Assembly (NCBI RefSeq): GCF_012489685.1
Contig: NC_080043.1
Span: 11,030,223-11,094,222 of the forward strand
Source: Lotus japonicus
Lineage: Eukaryota > Streptophyta > Magnoliopsida > Fabales > Fabaceae
Length of the DNA stretch: 64,000 nt
Reading direction: 5' to 3'
The notes beneath the pieces are model-generated. The model had not been told where the DNA came from, searched no databases, and worked only from the letters and a program-made list of their open reading frames with translations. The translations under genes were made by a program, and so were the position numbers. This document shows positions 10,790 through 22,221 of this stretch, piece by piece (the first letter of the stretch is position 1; each line of letters opens with the position of its first letter).

Positions 10790-10988
10790 TTTTAGGATCT
10801 CTTCGTTTTTCTTTTTCTTTAACTTTGTTTTATTTTGTTAACTTCTGTTTCTTTTTCTTTAGTATTCTACTTTGTTCGTTTGTGATTATCTATGCATATC
10901 TATATATATATTTTTGTCACATATGTTTGAAAAAATCTTTTTATTCATAATCCTTTTATGTTTACATCATACATTCTTTTCCTAAAGT
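10790..10988. other. AT-rich gap after the env-like ORF
   Basis: T-rich untranslated stretch between the env-like stop and the antisense accessory ORF. No feature is seen. Confidence 0.5.
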
Positions 10989-11381
10989 CTAGAATGGAGG
11001 ATCCTTCCTCATTCTTTTGCACTCTTGGCGCTGCTCTGACCTCTCCTTCTCCAGGCGATCCAGTGAATACTGGATGTTGTTGAGATTGACGATCCGCTCC
11101 TTCCTCTCCAGAACCTCCTCTGTTGTCGTGAGCTTTCTTTCTATGATCTATTTCTCTTCCAGCAGTTTTAGTTCCAGCTGGCTGAGTTCCTGCACTTCCT
11201 CCACGAAGGCCAGGAATTCCTTCAAGTCCGTCTTCAACTCTGGACGCAGGTCCTCCTCCAGCAGTGTTTTTGTTAGCTTTGCAATGGTTTCACTACCCTC
11301 TGGATGCCTAATATTAAGGAACAAGTCCTCCTCAAAGGCCTTCCTTCTGAGCTCTTCCAGTGTTACCATGTATGATGTCAT
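10989..11381 (-). pseudogene. Antisense accessory ORF of Sirevirus 1 (helical protein, one internal stop)
   Basis: Minus-strand frame of 131 codons from MTSYMVTLEELRR to a stop at 10989, broken by one TAG at codon 78 after LKLLEEK. The predicted product is charged and helical, rich in Leu/Glu/Lys with coiled-coil character (VEEVQELSQLELKLLEE, then ERKERIVNLNNIQYSLDRLEKER). It has its own TATA 55 bases upstream. Sirevirus 2 has a sense-strand ORF of similar size in the same slot (47656-48072) that also starts MTS and shares an ELxxxxFxxxF pattern. Homology is possible but not proven. The function is unknown. Confidence 0.5.
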
Positions 11382-11435
11382 TTTTCTTTTGATGGTATTG
11401 ATCGAGATGTGAAGCTTTCTCTCCTCTAATCCGCC

Positions 11436-11444
11436 TTATATAAG
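11436..11444 (-). promoter_or_regulatory. TATA box for the antisense accessory ORF
   Basis: TTATATAAG, nearly palindromic, with its spacing to the minus-strand ATG at 11381 (55 bases) typical of a plant core promoter with a short leader. No TATA of this quality sits elsewhere in the 3' region. Confidence 0.5.
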
Positions 11445-11633
11445 CCTCATTCGCGTCTTGGAAGTTATTGCTCCTACAGTTTCTCGAGGTTAAGTCCTTG
11501 GTAACTGCAGTTCTCTTTACTCCCGTGGCCGGTGGTAAACGTTCTTCTCTTGCATTAACTCCTTTCTTTAATACGCTTAACTCTCATTCATGCATCGTTT
11601 CTTTTCTCCGTTTTCTTAAACTTAGACCTTCTC

Positions 11634-12157
11634 TAAGGGGGAGTACCTTGTACTTCAAGCTAAGTTTTTCACACCCCATGCTTTTTGCTCATGACAAAAA
11701 GGGGGAGTACACCCAGTTTTTGATGTGTAAGATGTGTTAGTGTGACTTATTTTTCTTTTGGAGAATTTAAGAGTTCCACTTTTATGACCATAGATGTGTC
11801 ACTAGGCAATTACAAGGAATACATTTCACTTCTTCTGAAGTGATTTTTAGTTTGACTCTGATACCCAAGACTCTGATACCTTATTGTTGACTCTGACAAC
11901 TTATGCACTCTGATCACTCTTATTTATCTATGTCATAAGCTTTTCACTCTGAACTCTTATATTATTTAGCTCAGAATCTAGACTTTACTAACGTTTTCAT
12001 CAAGTATTAGATTCAGGGGGAGCTAAGCTCAGATTCAAGCAGTGACTTGAATTCAGAATGAGCAAGATAAACTATTCACATCAGGATAAGTCTAATTCTA
12101 TATCTCTAAACTCTGAGTGAAAAATCTTAGTTTTGTCATCATCAAAAAGGGGGAGAT
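11634..12157 (+). other. Multiple polypurine-tract motifs and the 3' PPT of Sirevirus 1
   Basis: AAGGGGGAG-type motifs at 11635-11644, 11695-11708 (AAAAAGGGGGAGTAC) and 12014-12022, and the actual polypurine tract AAAAAGGGGGAGAT at 12144-12157 abutting the 3' LTR. Such repeated PPT-like motifs upstream of the 3' LTR are a recorded Sirevirus signature. Confidence 0.85.
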
Positions 12158-13445
12158 TGTAAGATCAAGTTTTGATCTAGTAGTACAACTCTATGTTTTG
12201 ATGATTACAAGTGAACCTTTTGATATGAATAATTGTGGTACTCTAACGTGTTTTTCTGAGTTTGCTATTTACAGGCTCTGACCTCTACTCAATCTCACAC
12301 GAATCAGAAGCACTGTGTATAAAGAGTGACCCAAGCAACGGTTTCGCATTGACCATGTCCAATATGAACAGTGGAAAAGCTTCAGAAGTTCTGAAGCTAC
12401 ACAAACTCTGATGTGGACTCAATCACTAGAAGCTCTGAAGATCCAGAAGTTCTGATAACCAAGAAACACTGAAGGTTCAGATGTTCTGATGGTGTAGAAG
12501 ACTCTGAAGATACAGAAGCTGAATAGTGGAAAATCTGATGTCCAGAAGCAAGAAACTCTGAAGACCTTGTACTTCCCTCTGAGTTCAGAATCAGAAGATA
12601 CAACGGTCAGAGGATCTGTGCTTTCCCTCTGACTCTGATCAACCGGCTTCACAAGTTCCAACATGAAGCATTCCTCTGATCAGAAGTCTCTTAGGTTTAA
12701 AGGTCAAGTCACTTTCAAAGTACAAAAGCAACTGTACCATCCTGACGACCTACCTAACGTTCTCAGCCACAGCAGAAGCCGGAATTTCCAGAACTGCCCT
12801 CCAACGGTAGCATTCCCATGCAGTGTTCAAACCCTAATCCTTGGAGTATAAATAAAGGCTGAAGAAAAGAAGAAAGACCAAGAGAGAGAAACCAAGAGCT
12901 GCAATACAAGAAAAGATTCAGCCTCCTCTTTCTTCATTTGTTCTTATTTAGTTTACACTCAGCTTATTTAGAAGGAAACCTTTGTAAACACCAACCTCAA
13001 ACAGTTGTTTGATTTTCCTTAAGGGACCGGGTAGGTCAGTATCCTTAAGAAGACTAAGAGAGTGAATCTTAGTGGTGATTCCTTTAGGAGATCAAGGTTG
13101 ATCGGATCCTAGAGAAGACAAAGAGAGTGAATCTTAGTGTGAGCTAAGTCAGTGTATTGTTAGTCACTTGTAGGTTTCAAGTGCAGTTGTAACAATTATC
13201 TGATTAGTGGATTGTCTTCATTCTAAGAAGGAAGATATCACCTTAACGGGTGGACTGGATTAGCTTGAGGGATTTATCAAGTGAACCAGGATAAAATACT
13301 TGTGTGCTTCTCTCTTCTCTCTATCTTTATCCGCTGCACCTTCTATCTTAGAGAAACCGAAAAGATTTGCTAAAATCTTAAGGGGAAAGTTTTTATATTC
13401 AAAACTCTATTCAACCCCCCCTTCTAGTCGTTTTTCACACCTTCA
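12158..13445 (+). repeat. Sirevirus 1, 3' LTR
   Basis: 1288 bp, TGTAAGATCAAG to CACACCTTCA, about 98.5% identical to the 5' LTR by eye. Mismatches cluster in the middle third. Confidence 0.95.
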
Positions 13446-13614
13446 GTAGATACTCCAACTTCTCGAAGTCTGATTTCACTACCACATTTTCCCTACTAAT
13501 TTGTGTGTGTAACTCATGTGTAGCCTTATTTAGGACTTCACGGTTGTTGAGAAGTAAGGAGAGAGCCCAAGTTAATGTCCCTGTCATAGTGTCTGTGCCA
13601 GCTAAAATTAATTG
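13446..13614 (-). pseudogene. CYP82-like P450 copy 1, first part of exon 2
   Basis: Starts after a TTGCAG acceptor (13615-13620). It encodes the I-helix oxygen-binding region (AGTDTMTGTLTWALSLLLN; the A/GGxD/ETT-type motif is AGTDTM) and continues to EKLEYL, where the Sirevirus is inserted. It joins 2333 in frame (EYLQAIIKETL). The joined coding length of the three pieces is about 537 residues, normal for CYP82. Confidence 0.9.
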
Positions 13615-14343
13615 CTGCAAAATACAATAAATATCATTTTAGTTGATTTATGGAGATTTATCTTATTTTTTTAAGTATATTTTTTTACATCGTAAAGATA
13701 AATTGTACCCAACCGGGATTGATCCCTAGACCTCTCCCACCCAACCCACATGTCACGTAACTCTTATCTCTTGAGCTATCATTTGGGGCGTTTTTGAAGT
13801 ATTTTAAATAGAATAAAATTGCAAAAGTCTTAATTATGACAATTAAAAATCAAGGGACTAAATTTGCGAAAATAATATTTATGTGTACTAAAACTACAAA
13901 TCAATATAGTAAAAGGACTAAAATCCAATTAAATGTCAGCTTTTTTAGTAATTAAATAAGTTAAAATTTATTTTTTTCTGCGTTAAATTAATTTAGTTAA
14001 AAAAAACATAAAACTCCAACCTATTATTATTTTGTTTGTAAGATACAATTTTAATTTTAATTTTATTCTTACTTGTTCAATTCAGAATAACCTAAATTTT
14101 TCCACAATCTCCAAAATAATACAAAAACATTTTTTTGGGTACACTAGAATATTGACGAACATCATGCACCAATTGTTTGTGACAGTCAGAAACAACCATA
14201 AGTTAAAGATTTCATATAAACTCTTTAATTTATGGTAATTAAAACTGTTAAAAATTGTAGGTATATGGTGTTCGCCACCATTCTGGTGTACACAAATAAT
14301 ATTTATAAAAGAAAAGTACAGTGAAATATGAGACTATACATAC
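13615..14343 (-). other. Intron of CYP82 copy 1
   Basis: 729-bp phase-0 intron between GTATGT (14343) and TTGCAG (13615), at the single conserved intron position of CYP82 genes. Inside it are AT-rich sequence and a common plant dispersed-repeat wording (GGGACTAAATTTGC ... AAGGACTAAAATCC). Confidence 0.8.
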
Positions 14344-15327
14344 CAGACATGTAGATTTTACTATGGTATCAGCATCATGACCGTACTGTAGGCACTCATC
14401 ATCAACGGTGGAAAGAAGCAAGTCCATGAAGTCATGTTCACCCTTTTTCAATTCGCTTGAACCACTATTTCTGTTGCGTTTGTGTTGCTCAAGCCAAACC
14501 TGAGTGTAGTCATCCAATTCTTTGGCTAACTTCTTCATTTTCCTCTCATGTCCATCCAAATCCAACCATCTCAAAAACGGCACCGCATCAGAAACAGTAA
14601 ACTGCCCAAAGAGATGGAAGAACTCTCTAACTGATTTCCTAATCTTTTCGTTCTCTTCCTCGTCATCTTCACAACCTATCCCAGTTAACCGTTTTCCCAA
14701 CACTGTTCTGAACATAACGTTTAGTGCTATGTTTGCAAACCATTTCTCCAATTCAGTAACCGGTTTTTTATCACCACTCTCCTTCATCATTATCCAATAA
14801 TCATAGCTTTTTTTCATTGCTGCCTTCACCTCCGAGTGCATCACTTGCTTGAGCATTTCTATGCGTTTGGTGGACAAGACCTCTAGTGTGGCTATCTTAC
14901 GCACGTAGCGCCAATAGGGGCCGTAGGGGCTGGTACCAAACAATGAGAAGTTGAAGCCCAAAATTTCATTGGCTAAAGAGTTGGGACGGGAAGCAAACAC
15001 TTTGTCGTTCACGGTTAAACACTCTTTTGCCATTTTCCAGTTGCTAACCACCAAAGTTCGATGAACACCTAAACGAAAGGTGAAGATGGGTCCATATTTG
15101 TCGGCCATGTCACCCAAGATGACATGAGCTGCATGAGATCCACCTAAGAGGTGGAGGTGGCCGATCAAAGGCCATGCACCCTCAGCTTCTGGTGGCGGTG
15201 GTGCCTTTGTGGTTATGTCAGCATGGCTTCTCTTCAGTAACCAAAAAAGAAGGCAAAAGAGAAAGATCAGCGTGGCATAGATTGTGTATGGCTCCATTGA
15301 CTCTGAGAGGAGATTATTGAAACCCAT
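14344..15327 (-). pseudogene. CYP82-like cytochrome P450 copy 1, exon 1
   Basis: 328 codons from MGFNNLLSES to TIVKSTCL, ending at a GTATGT donor. It has an N-terminal membrane anchor (about residues 14-32, IYATLIFLFCLLFWLL), a proline hinge PPPPEAEG, the substrate-recognition B-C region and a C-helix WRYVRKIATLEVL. In CYP82 enzymes this would be an ER-bound monooxygenase needing P450 reductase; the substrate cannot be read from sequence. A second ATG at codon 11 (MEPYTIY) is an equally good start. Exon 1 itself has no stop or frameshift. The gene is dead because of the Sirevirus in exon 2 and the missing ExxR arginine. Confidence 0.9.
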
Positions 15328-15383
15328 GGCGTTGGAAAATATTTGGTGCTATGACCTGAGCTTTGGATATGTACTTAGTGCCT

Positions 15384-15391
15384 TATTTATA
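15384..15391 (-). promoter_or_regulatory. TATA box of CYP82 copy 1
   Basis: TATAAATA on the minus strand, 57 bases upstream of the ATG at 15327. Position and sequence fit a plant core promoter. Confidence 0.6.
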
Positions 15392-16640
15392 ATAGTATGG
15401 CTTTTCTAAAAAAGATTTAGCACCAAGCTGTGAGATAATCCTCGGATTTAGTTAAGTAGTGGACAAGTGGTAATCGGTGTAGCAAACAAAGTAGAAGTTG
15501 ATAATATTAATTTTCTTATTGGTGCAAATTTGTTGGATATTGTGGAAAAAGCACCGCCTAAAAAAGAAAATGGACCGCATTTAAGGTGAGATTTTTTTCC
15601 TTTTTGGGTCGGCATCGCATCACAGCTCCATTTCCCATTTAATAAGCCCGGCACATTGCGACGTATTGATGATGACAAAGATATCCCGTTCAATAGGTCC
15701 CCCACATTGTGTCGTATTGGAAACATTTTTCATATCACAACATGATAATCATTCAGCTTGGTTGTATTTGCTTTGACATTAATTAACCATCGTGATTACA
15801 TGTAGGCAGTAGGCTTACATAGGACTTTTGGTTTACATTCCTATAAGTTTTTTTGGTATACATTTTTAAATGTTAAATAGTTTTAGTCCGTGAAAGTTGA
15901 ATCCCAGTTAAAAAACGCTAAATCACTTAATTGAAGCTTATATATGTGGCATATTTAAACATCATCAAGGTTATAATTAATGCAGCATCCTACATGAATA
16001 TTGTGATTCCTTAAGTAATACAAATATACCTTAAATTAATATTTAAGCCTTAGATTCTTTAATTTCAAAACTCTACATTTTCTTCCATTCAGAAACCTAA
16101 TCCCAATTTCAAACACAACTATTCCTCTTCTTCTACAATTATCTCTTCCTCTTCCCACACCGGCAACTGTACCCTTCTCCCACAAAAAAAAATACTCTTA
16201 ATCTCCCTCCCAACCTTCCCCTTAGTTATTCCGAGCCTCATACTCTTTATCTTCATCAACTCTAAGCCAATTGTTGTGGAGTCTTTCATATCACTACCGT
16301 GACAGACGCAACGTGTAAAACCTAAAATTTGTTCTGAAAAATAAACTTATTTAATTTTTGGCTTGTATGTTTTTTCTTTGTATTAGCATAATTATGTCAG
16401 ACCTGGAGACATTAAATAAAAGAGAAAATAATATTCATGACTCACTTAAAATGAAGTTATAATTTAAGTGATAAATTCTTGTCATCGCCGAAGAATTTTG
16501 GTTATGTTTTGAAATGGTGGAAAATGGCACGCCGTCGTAGAAAACCTAATTATTCCCTGAATAATATTTAAGCGAAAAATTGACATTTTTCTTATCTATG
16601 GGATGAAGTTTGTTTGATTATGAGAATTTTGAGTGTAATA
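15392..16640. other. Upstream region of CYP82 copy 1; no gene; part duplicated downstream
   Basis: AT-rich spacer with no supportable gene. 15549-15800 shares wording with 17871-19440: GCACCGCCTAAA(A)GAAAATGG at 15550 and 17876, and TGTATTTGCTTTGACA then GTGATTACA at 15766 and 19390. This indicates an old segmental duplication. The second copy has since received a 1.3-kb MULE. Confidence 0.5.
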
Positions 16641-17150
16641 TTTCTAGGGTTCATTTTCAAAGCCCCGACAAAGTTTTTGCGTGTTGTGAGGGTTTCATAG
16701 AAAAACCTCGAGTGGAGTTCGAATCCACTCATCTGCTTGGGAAGTCTTTAAGTACACCTAAGGAAGGAATTTGATTGCTGAGATATCTAGAGACTTGAGT
16801 TTGTGCCCTTAACCTCTGTCGAACTTGCTAGACCAGGGTTAAGGCTATCGCAGTTTTGGTTTTGTGTTGGGTCTTGCTGACGCGCTGGTGTGCTTGTTAC
16901 ATTTGTCTCTCTCTGCTTCTTTGTTGGTCTGTAACTGCTCCTTGTGTAGGCTCTGTTGTATATTGTGTGTGGCCCAGGTGTTGTTGTGTTTGTTGGGTTA
17001 TTCAAGCCTTGAGATGGTTTTCCTTCATTTGTACCCGTGTTTGACTTTCTTCTGTTCTGTTTTAAAAACCTTGATTTTCTGATTTCATTGTAATTGGGAT
17101 TGAAGTACCCCTTGTACTTTCTTTCAATGCATTTATTTCTTTGTTGATAA
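16640..17150 (+). mobile_element. LINE (L1-type) 3' end, 5'-truncated
   Basis: The 3' tail of a plant L1-like LINE: a GT/CT-rich untranslated stretch, then a hairpin AAGTACCCCTTGTACTT (17103-17119), then TTTCTTTGTTGATAAAGAAAA. Related tails with A-tracts occur on the minus strand at 21154, 55137 and 61037. The coding part is missing. The left boundary is approximate. Confidence 0.5.
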
Positions 17151-18022
17151 AGAAAATTAGAAAAACCACAACGTAAGAAAAAGGGCTAAGTGAAACATTT
17201 TGGAAATTCTGAACAAGATAAAATGCTAAGAATATCGTAAGGATTTGATTTCTTAATAAAAATACTTGCAAGTCCGCAAAGTGTTATTGACTTGTAAACA
17301 ATATGAATCTCCAGTAGCGTGCTTGAAATTTTTGGGCTGGTCGGGTAAGATACATATAGCAGCCAAGTTAGCCCTTTTAGTCCTTTACAACTAAAGCATT
17401 GATGAACAGTGCTAGAGATTTGAAAATCTCATCATGAGTTACTTTACTACTTATGGTAATAACTAGGTTTATTTTAATAGCATGTGTAACTAAATTAGGT
17501 TTTTTTTTCTAAAGTAAAAGCTTTATTAAATGAAACAAGTGTCGAGAAATAATTCATTTCAACAATGGACAACCAACCACAAGAAAAACGACCTACGTCA
17601 GAATCATAACAATTCTATCAAGAAAAATAACGAAAAGCAAGCTGCAAAAATGCTAATTCGTAAGCAACATATAATGACACTTCATAAAACACAACGCGCT
17701 TAATAGGGAGAGGTTAATATCAACAAATTTTCAACAACTTTAGTTTAGATGTGCACGCGCAATAAAAAAGAGGTACCAACATTATCACAATCCACAAAGT
17801 CAATAAGGATCGATTTCTAAACCATCCAATAATATTTCACACAAGAAAATTTTCTATGTTATCCTCATGAGCAAAGCACCGCCTAAAGAAAATGGACAAC
17901 CTTCAATACTTTTTATTTTATTTTAATATTTTTGCTATGCCGTCCGATTAAATATGGCGCCCCGCGTATGGGTAGCATTTTTCACATGAGAAGAAAAGAA
18001 TAAAGAAAGAGCAAATGAATTA
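17151..18022. other. Spacer, possible retroposed tail at 17508-17640
   Basis: No gene is seen. On the minus strand, 17640-17508 ends in AATAAAGC followed by an A-run, resembling the tail of a retroposed transcript. 17871 onward is the duplicate of 15549 onward. Confidence 0.35.
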
Positions 18023-18031
18023 TTTAAAGTA

Positions 18032-19374
18032 GGCTTAATTGCACTTTTGGTCTCCCAACTATTGCCTTCCTGCGAAAATCGTCCCCAAACTTCAAAATTA
18101 GCAAAACACGTCCTCCAACTATACATGTCGTTGCACTTTTGGTTTTCCGTCCAACTTCCGTCCAAAACTTAACAGATTGCTGGAAAATAAAATAAAAAAT
18201 TCAAAAACCCAAGTATTGATTGGTTCTTCATCTTTTTCAAACTTCTTCATCATTAAATCTTATAAAACCCAGAATCTTCATCTTCATAAAACAAAACCCA
18301 TAATTTTTTTTATAAAAAAATCTACAAATCCATGTTCCCCCACTTCAAAAATCCCTCTTCCCCTTCTCTCTTCTCCACCACATCCTCTTCTTGCTCCCTC
18401 ACCTTTCCTAACCCACCTCCCTTCCTGCATAATTTAGTGAGTTGCATTTTTAGTCCCCCAATCTATAACCACCACTCCTCCTCCCCTCCTCATTCCTCAC
18501 TTGTTTTCAACCACCGCTTCTATTTTCTTCATCCTTCCCAAGCTTTTTCCTTTCTCCATCGTTGTTTCTGTGCAAGAGACCCACTTCCTGTATCATCAAC
18601 CAAACCCACACCGTGAACCATCATTGAAGCCTCTACCAAGCCGTGAACCATCATCGAGACCCACTCCTTCCCTCACCCCACCTCTATTTGATGAAATCAT
18701 CAACCCAAATCGCCCATCTCCCACAAAACCCAAATCGACGCCGCTTCTCACGGCAGTAGAACATGGAGCTGGAATTTGGGGCCTGTGGCTATGGTTTAGG
18801 GTTTGGTGTTTGAGGTTCCTGGTTTGAAGTCTTGGCCATTTTAGTTTCTGGTTTTGCTGTGAATGTTGGTTTGGAGATGGAAGGGGGAAGGGATCTTTGT
18901 GAATTTTGGGTTTGATTCTCTTTTGGGAGTGTTTGCTGGGAGAAATTTGGATTTCGTAGTTGATTTGAATGTTGGGATCGGTGGGGTTGAGAAGGGATGA
19001 AGAAGAACAGAGTGTGGTGGCGTGAAAGTTGTGGTGGTGCAGTGGTTGAGTGGTGGTAGTGTGGTGGTTGTGTGGGAGAAGAATAAGAAGATGAAGAGAG
19101 TGGGGCTGAGAAAGGGAAGAGAACGATGAAGGTGAGATGTTAGGTTGGTATTTCTGGATTTCAATTAAAATACTATTTTTTTCTCAATTTTAATTTTTCT
19201 TTATTTTTTAATTCATTTTTAAAGGAATATTCTGTTAGTTTTTAGACGGAAGTTAACGGAAAACCAATTTTGCAACCGGGTGTAAACTTCAGGGTCGTGT
19301 TTTGCTAATTTTGAAGTTTGGGGACGATTTTCGCAGGAAGGCAATAGTTGGGGGACCAAAAGTGCAATTAAGCC
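18032..19374. mobile_element. Mutator-like element, 1.34 kb, 9-bp target duplication
   Basis: Terminal inverted repeats of about 150 bp, starting GGCTTAATTGCACTTTTGGT on both sides and nearly identical over the first 80 bases. They are flanked by the 9-bp direct repeat TTTAAAGTA (18023-18031 and 19375-19383), the target-duplication size of MULEs. The interior is CT-rich on the plus strand left of centre and GT-rich right of centre, giving open but low-complexity frames on both strands. No transposase and no recognisable captured gene. Non-autonomous. Confidence 0.85.
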
Positions 19375-19383
19375 TTTAAAGTA

Positions 19384-21153
19384 ACTTGTCTGTATTTGCT
19401 TTGACAATAAAAAAAAGAAAACTACTGTGATTACAAATAGTGTAAATTTTTGTTAGGAGACTCATTCTATTTATTTGGAGTTTAAACCATAAAAACATTC
19501 ATTTAAAATAAAATATACTATAATGTTATACATTTTTTTTGGAAAGTGTAAGTTTTGAAATAAGAGGTGACATAAATATAATTTACTCATCTCTCAGGGT
19601 GAGAAGTGTAAGTTTAAAAATCAAAGGAAAGATATGAGTGTAATTTAAAAGATCGTTTGAGAAAATAGGTTTTGTTTTTCATTTTTCATTTTTTGAAAAT
19701 AAATTTCATATTCAAATTTTAAAAAAAATTAGAAAACATGTGTTTTTACTTTAAAAATGTTTTTCATAAAAATATAAATATATTTTAAATAATTGAAATA
19801 AATTTTAAATTGATTTAATCACCACCGCCACCATCATCATTCTCTAACTATTGCTACCACCACCCTAAAACACTACACCGTCACTACCACCACCAACAAT
19901 GCTGCAACTTTCGTTGCCACCTACACCGCCACCACCACCACTATCGCATTTCCATCTCAATGCTTTCACTCGTTTTTCATTTTCATCAAAAATGAAAACT
20001 TGTTTGTTTTGTATTTTGTTTTAATCATATTTTAGAAAATATCTTTAAAGAACACATTACCAAAATATTAACCTAACATGTTTTCATCTTCTCTTGCTGT
20101 AGTTTTCTTCTCCTCTTGTGACCATCCTTCACTGAAACTAGGGAATAGAACTCCGAAACATGAGAACTCCTAAAATTGACATGTAAGGAGGAAAGGCTCC
20201 TACTTTCCTTGATCTAAGTTTGAGGGAGTGGAAATTGTTTTGAAAGTATCCTTCCTTTTCCATAATAGGGCTCGTTGGAGTGGTCTCTAGAAATCATCTC
20301 CAACAACGGTTCACGACGGCGGTTTGGTCGGAGTAGAGCTGAGCAACGAATCTTCTCCTCATGACGAGGATCTTCATGGTGGTGTTTGTTTCCCAAAAAA
20401 ACCCCGGGTCTGAGCGGAAAATCCAGTTATAGGTGGTGGTAGCTCACCAGAAAACCTTCAATTCGCAGTGGAGCCTTGTTCTAAGGCTTCCTAGGAGCTT
20501 CCCCTTTGCCCACCTTCACCTTCATGGAGTTGCCGATCTTCGATTTGGTAGCTAAAGTGTTTGAGAAACATCTTTCCAATTTCTCATCAGCAAAGGAGGT
20601 TGAGCCTCTGCTCAATTTTTCTGGCGCGGATACGTTAACGTTCCTAGAGTTGACCTTTCAGTTCGAAGGTAGCGCAAGAATGACGTTGCCTCTATGGAAT
20701 TATTTATCCTTGATCAAAGGATTTAATCTTCGTGCTTTAAGGTTTCTAAGCACTCCTTCTTCGTCTAGGAGGATATATTGAGCGTTTTAGAGTAGTTTGG
20801 GGTCAGGTTGAGTGTGAACCAAGGTAGTGGTTATTGGTGGAGATCTCGCCGGAACCGGAGGGAGATGGAGGAGCTCGTAGTAGTGGCAATATCCTCGTGC
20901 TTCTATGGCGGTGGTTCGGCCTTGGCCATGGAGCTCATGGTCTAGGCAATTTGGAGAGGATGAACATAATCATGGGGTGGTTCCGTGAATGGTGGTTTTT
21001 ATGAGAGAGGAAGAAGAAGAAGAAGAAGAAGAAGAAAACATGAAGAGAGAAATAGATGGTTTCTGAAACTAACAAGAAGATGAGATGAATTCAATTTTAA
21101 TGAAATTAGGTTTCTAAAATTTTAATGAAATCAAATTGATTTGTTGTTAATCA
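19384..21153. other. Spacer with CAC/CAT trinucleotide tract; no recognised gene
   Basis: 19816-19950 is a degenerate CAC/CAT-rich tract and 21008-21035 a GAA repeat. 20200-20990 is less AT-rich and has short open frames (for example 91 codons at 20506-20781) with no family match that I recognise. It could be a captured or decayed gene piece, but I cannot support a coding call. Confidence 0.4.
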
Positions 21154-21300
21154 AGTTTTTTTTATAAGCCAAAAATATATTGAAAGGAAGTACAATAGGT
21201 ACTTCAACCCAATACACAAGAGTCACAAAATTAAAGAAAACAAGAAACAAAAAACGAGGTAAAAACGGCAGGATGAACAAGTAGAATTGTCATATGACTT
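21154..21300 (-). mobile_element. LINE 3' tail, minus strand
   Basis: Minus-strand tail ending in an A-run (plus-strand T-run at 21151-21161), with TTGGCTTATAAAAA and the hairpin AAGTACCTATTGTACTT (21188-21204). 5'-truncated, with no coding part. Confidence 0.6.
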
Positions 21301-21750
21301 CTTTGTCCTGCTGTTAATTAAGTATAAATTAGATTTAGTCAATGGAAAGTGAGGAAGAATATGAAGATGAACCATAAGAAGATAAAGATGAATGAGTAGA
21401 AAATGAGGAGATATAATAAATTTTCGTTTTATTTTTAAATAATAAAAGAAGAAATATTACCTTTTTACCTTTTTATCTCTAATTAATTAAAGTCATCCAT
21501 CTAAAGAATATTCTTAAATTCAAAGATCCAAGGGTTTAAAATGACGGACCTATAAATTACATGTTGACACTTATATCCGTCTAGAATTGTCAGGTGTACT
21601 AATAACTGAGTAAAAAATATTTAAAAATGCCTTATAACGTTAAAGACATGCCTTAAACACCTTATTTTTCTTTTTATATTTCATTTCTTATCACATCACA
21701 ATATATATATCACATATATTATTTTGTTTTATTTCTTTCAGTATCTTACA
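21301..21750. other. AT-rich spacer
   Basis: No gene or repeat that I recognise. Confidence 0.4.
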
Positions 21751-22221
21751 CATTGTTTGGTAGGAGAGAGTTAGGGTAGAGAGAGATGAGATGAAGAGAG
21801 ATAGAGGGAGGAACCTTGTTTGGTTGGAGAGAGATTGAGGGGAGAGAGAGATTGAGGGTGGGAAAAACCCACTTTTTTATCTCTTCGCGTTTTGCGAAGA
21901 GATTCACGTGGGGTGTTTTTTTTTTTTTATTCCGGTGCAGTTAGTGGCGGTTCCAAACCACCGCTATTATATTTTTTTTTGTCCTTTTCTTAGCATTTAG
22001 TGGCGGTTCTGAACCGCCACTAAATGCATTATGACACCTTTATAATAAAAAAATGTTTTTTTAATCAAAAGTCAATTTTTCTCTTTCTTTCACCTCATTA
22101 TTTTCTATCTCTCTCTCTCCTTTATCTCTATCATACCAAACAACCTCAAAATCTACTCTATTTCTCACCTATTTCTCTCTACTCAAACTCTCTCTTCTCT
22201 AATCTCTCTTCTCTATCTCTC

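Larger units (their letters stand above)
2339..13445 (+). mobile_element. Sirevirus 1 (Ty1/copia, SIRE/Maximus-like), 11.1 kb, inserted in CYP82 copy 1
   Basis: Complete LTR-bounded copia element. Order: 5' LTR, initiator-Met primer-binding site, gag with a CCHC knuckle, protease scrap, C-terminal integrase scrap, reverse transcriptase and RNase H, env-like ORF, antisense accessory ORF, repeated polypurine motifs, 3' LTR. The third ORF and the multiple AAAAAGGGGGAG motifs are known marks of Sireviruses. The LTRs differ by about 19 substitutions in about 1290 bp by eye (near 1.5%), so the insertion is fairly recent. gag has nonsense codons and the integrase core is deleted, so this copy cannot move by itself. 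Confidence 0.95.
2334..13450. other. Target-site duplication GTAGA flanking Sirevirus 1
   Basis: GTAGA at 2334-2338 and again at 13446-13450, immediately outside the TG...CA ends of the element. If one copy and the element are removed, the P450 reading frame closes exactly, so this insertion is what split the gene. Confidence 0.95.

Noticed and set aside
18841..19164. 107-codon minus-strand frame rich in Thr/Pro/Ser inside the MULE
   Set aside because: Low-complexity composition only, no domain, and equally open frames on the other strand.
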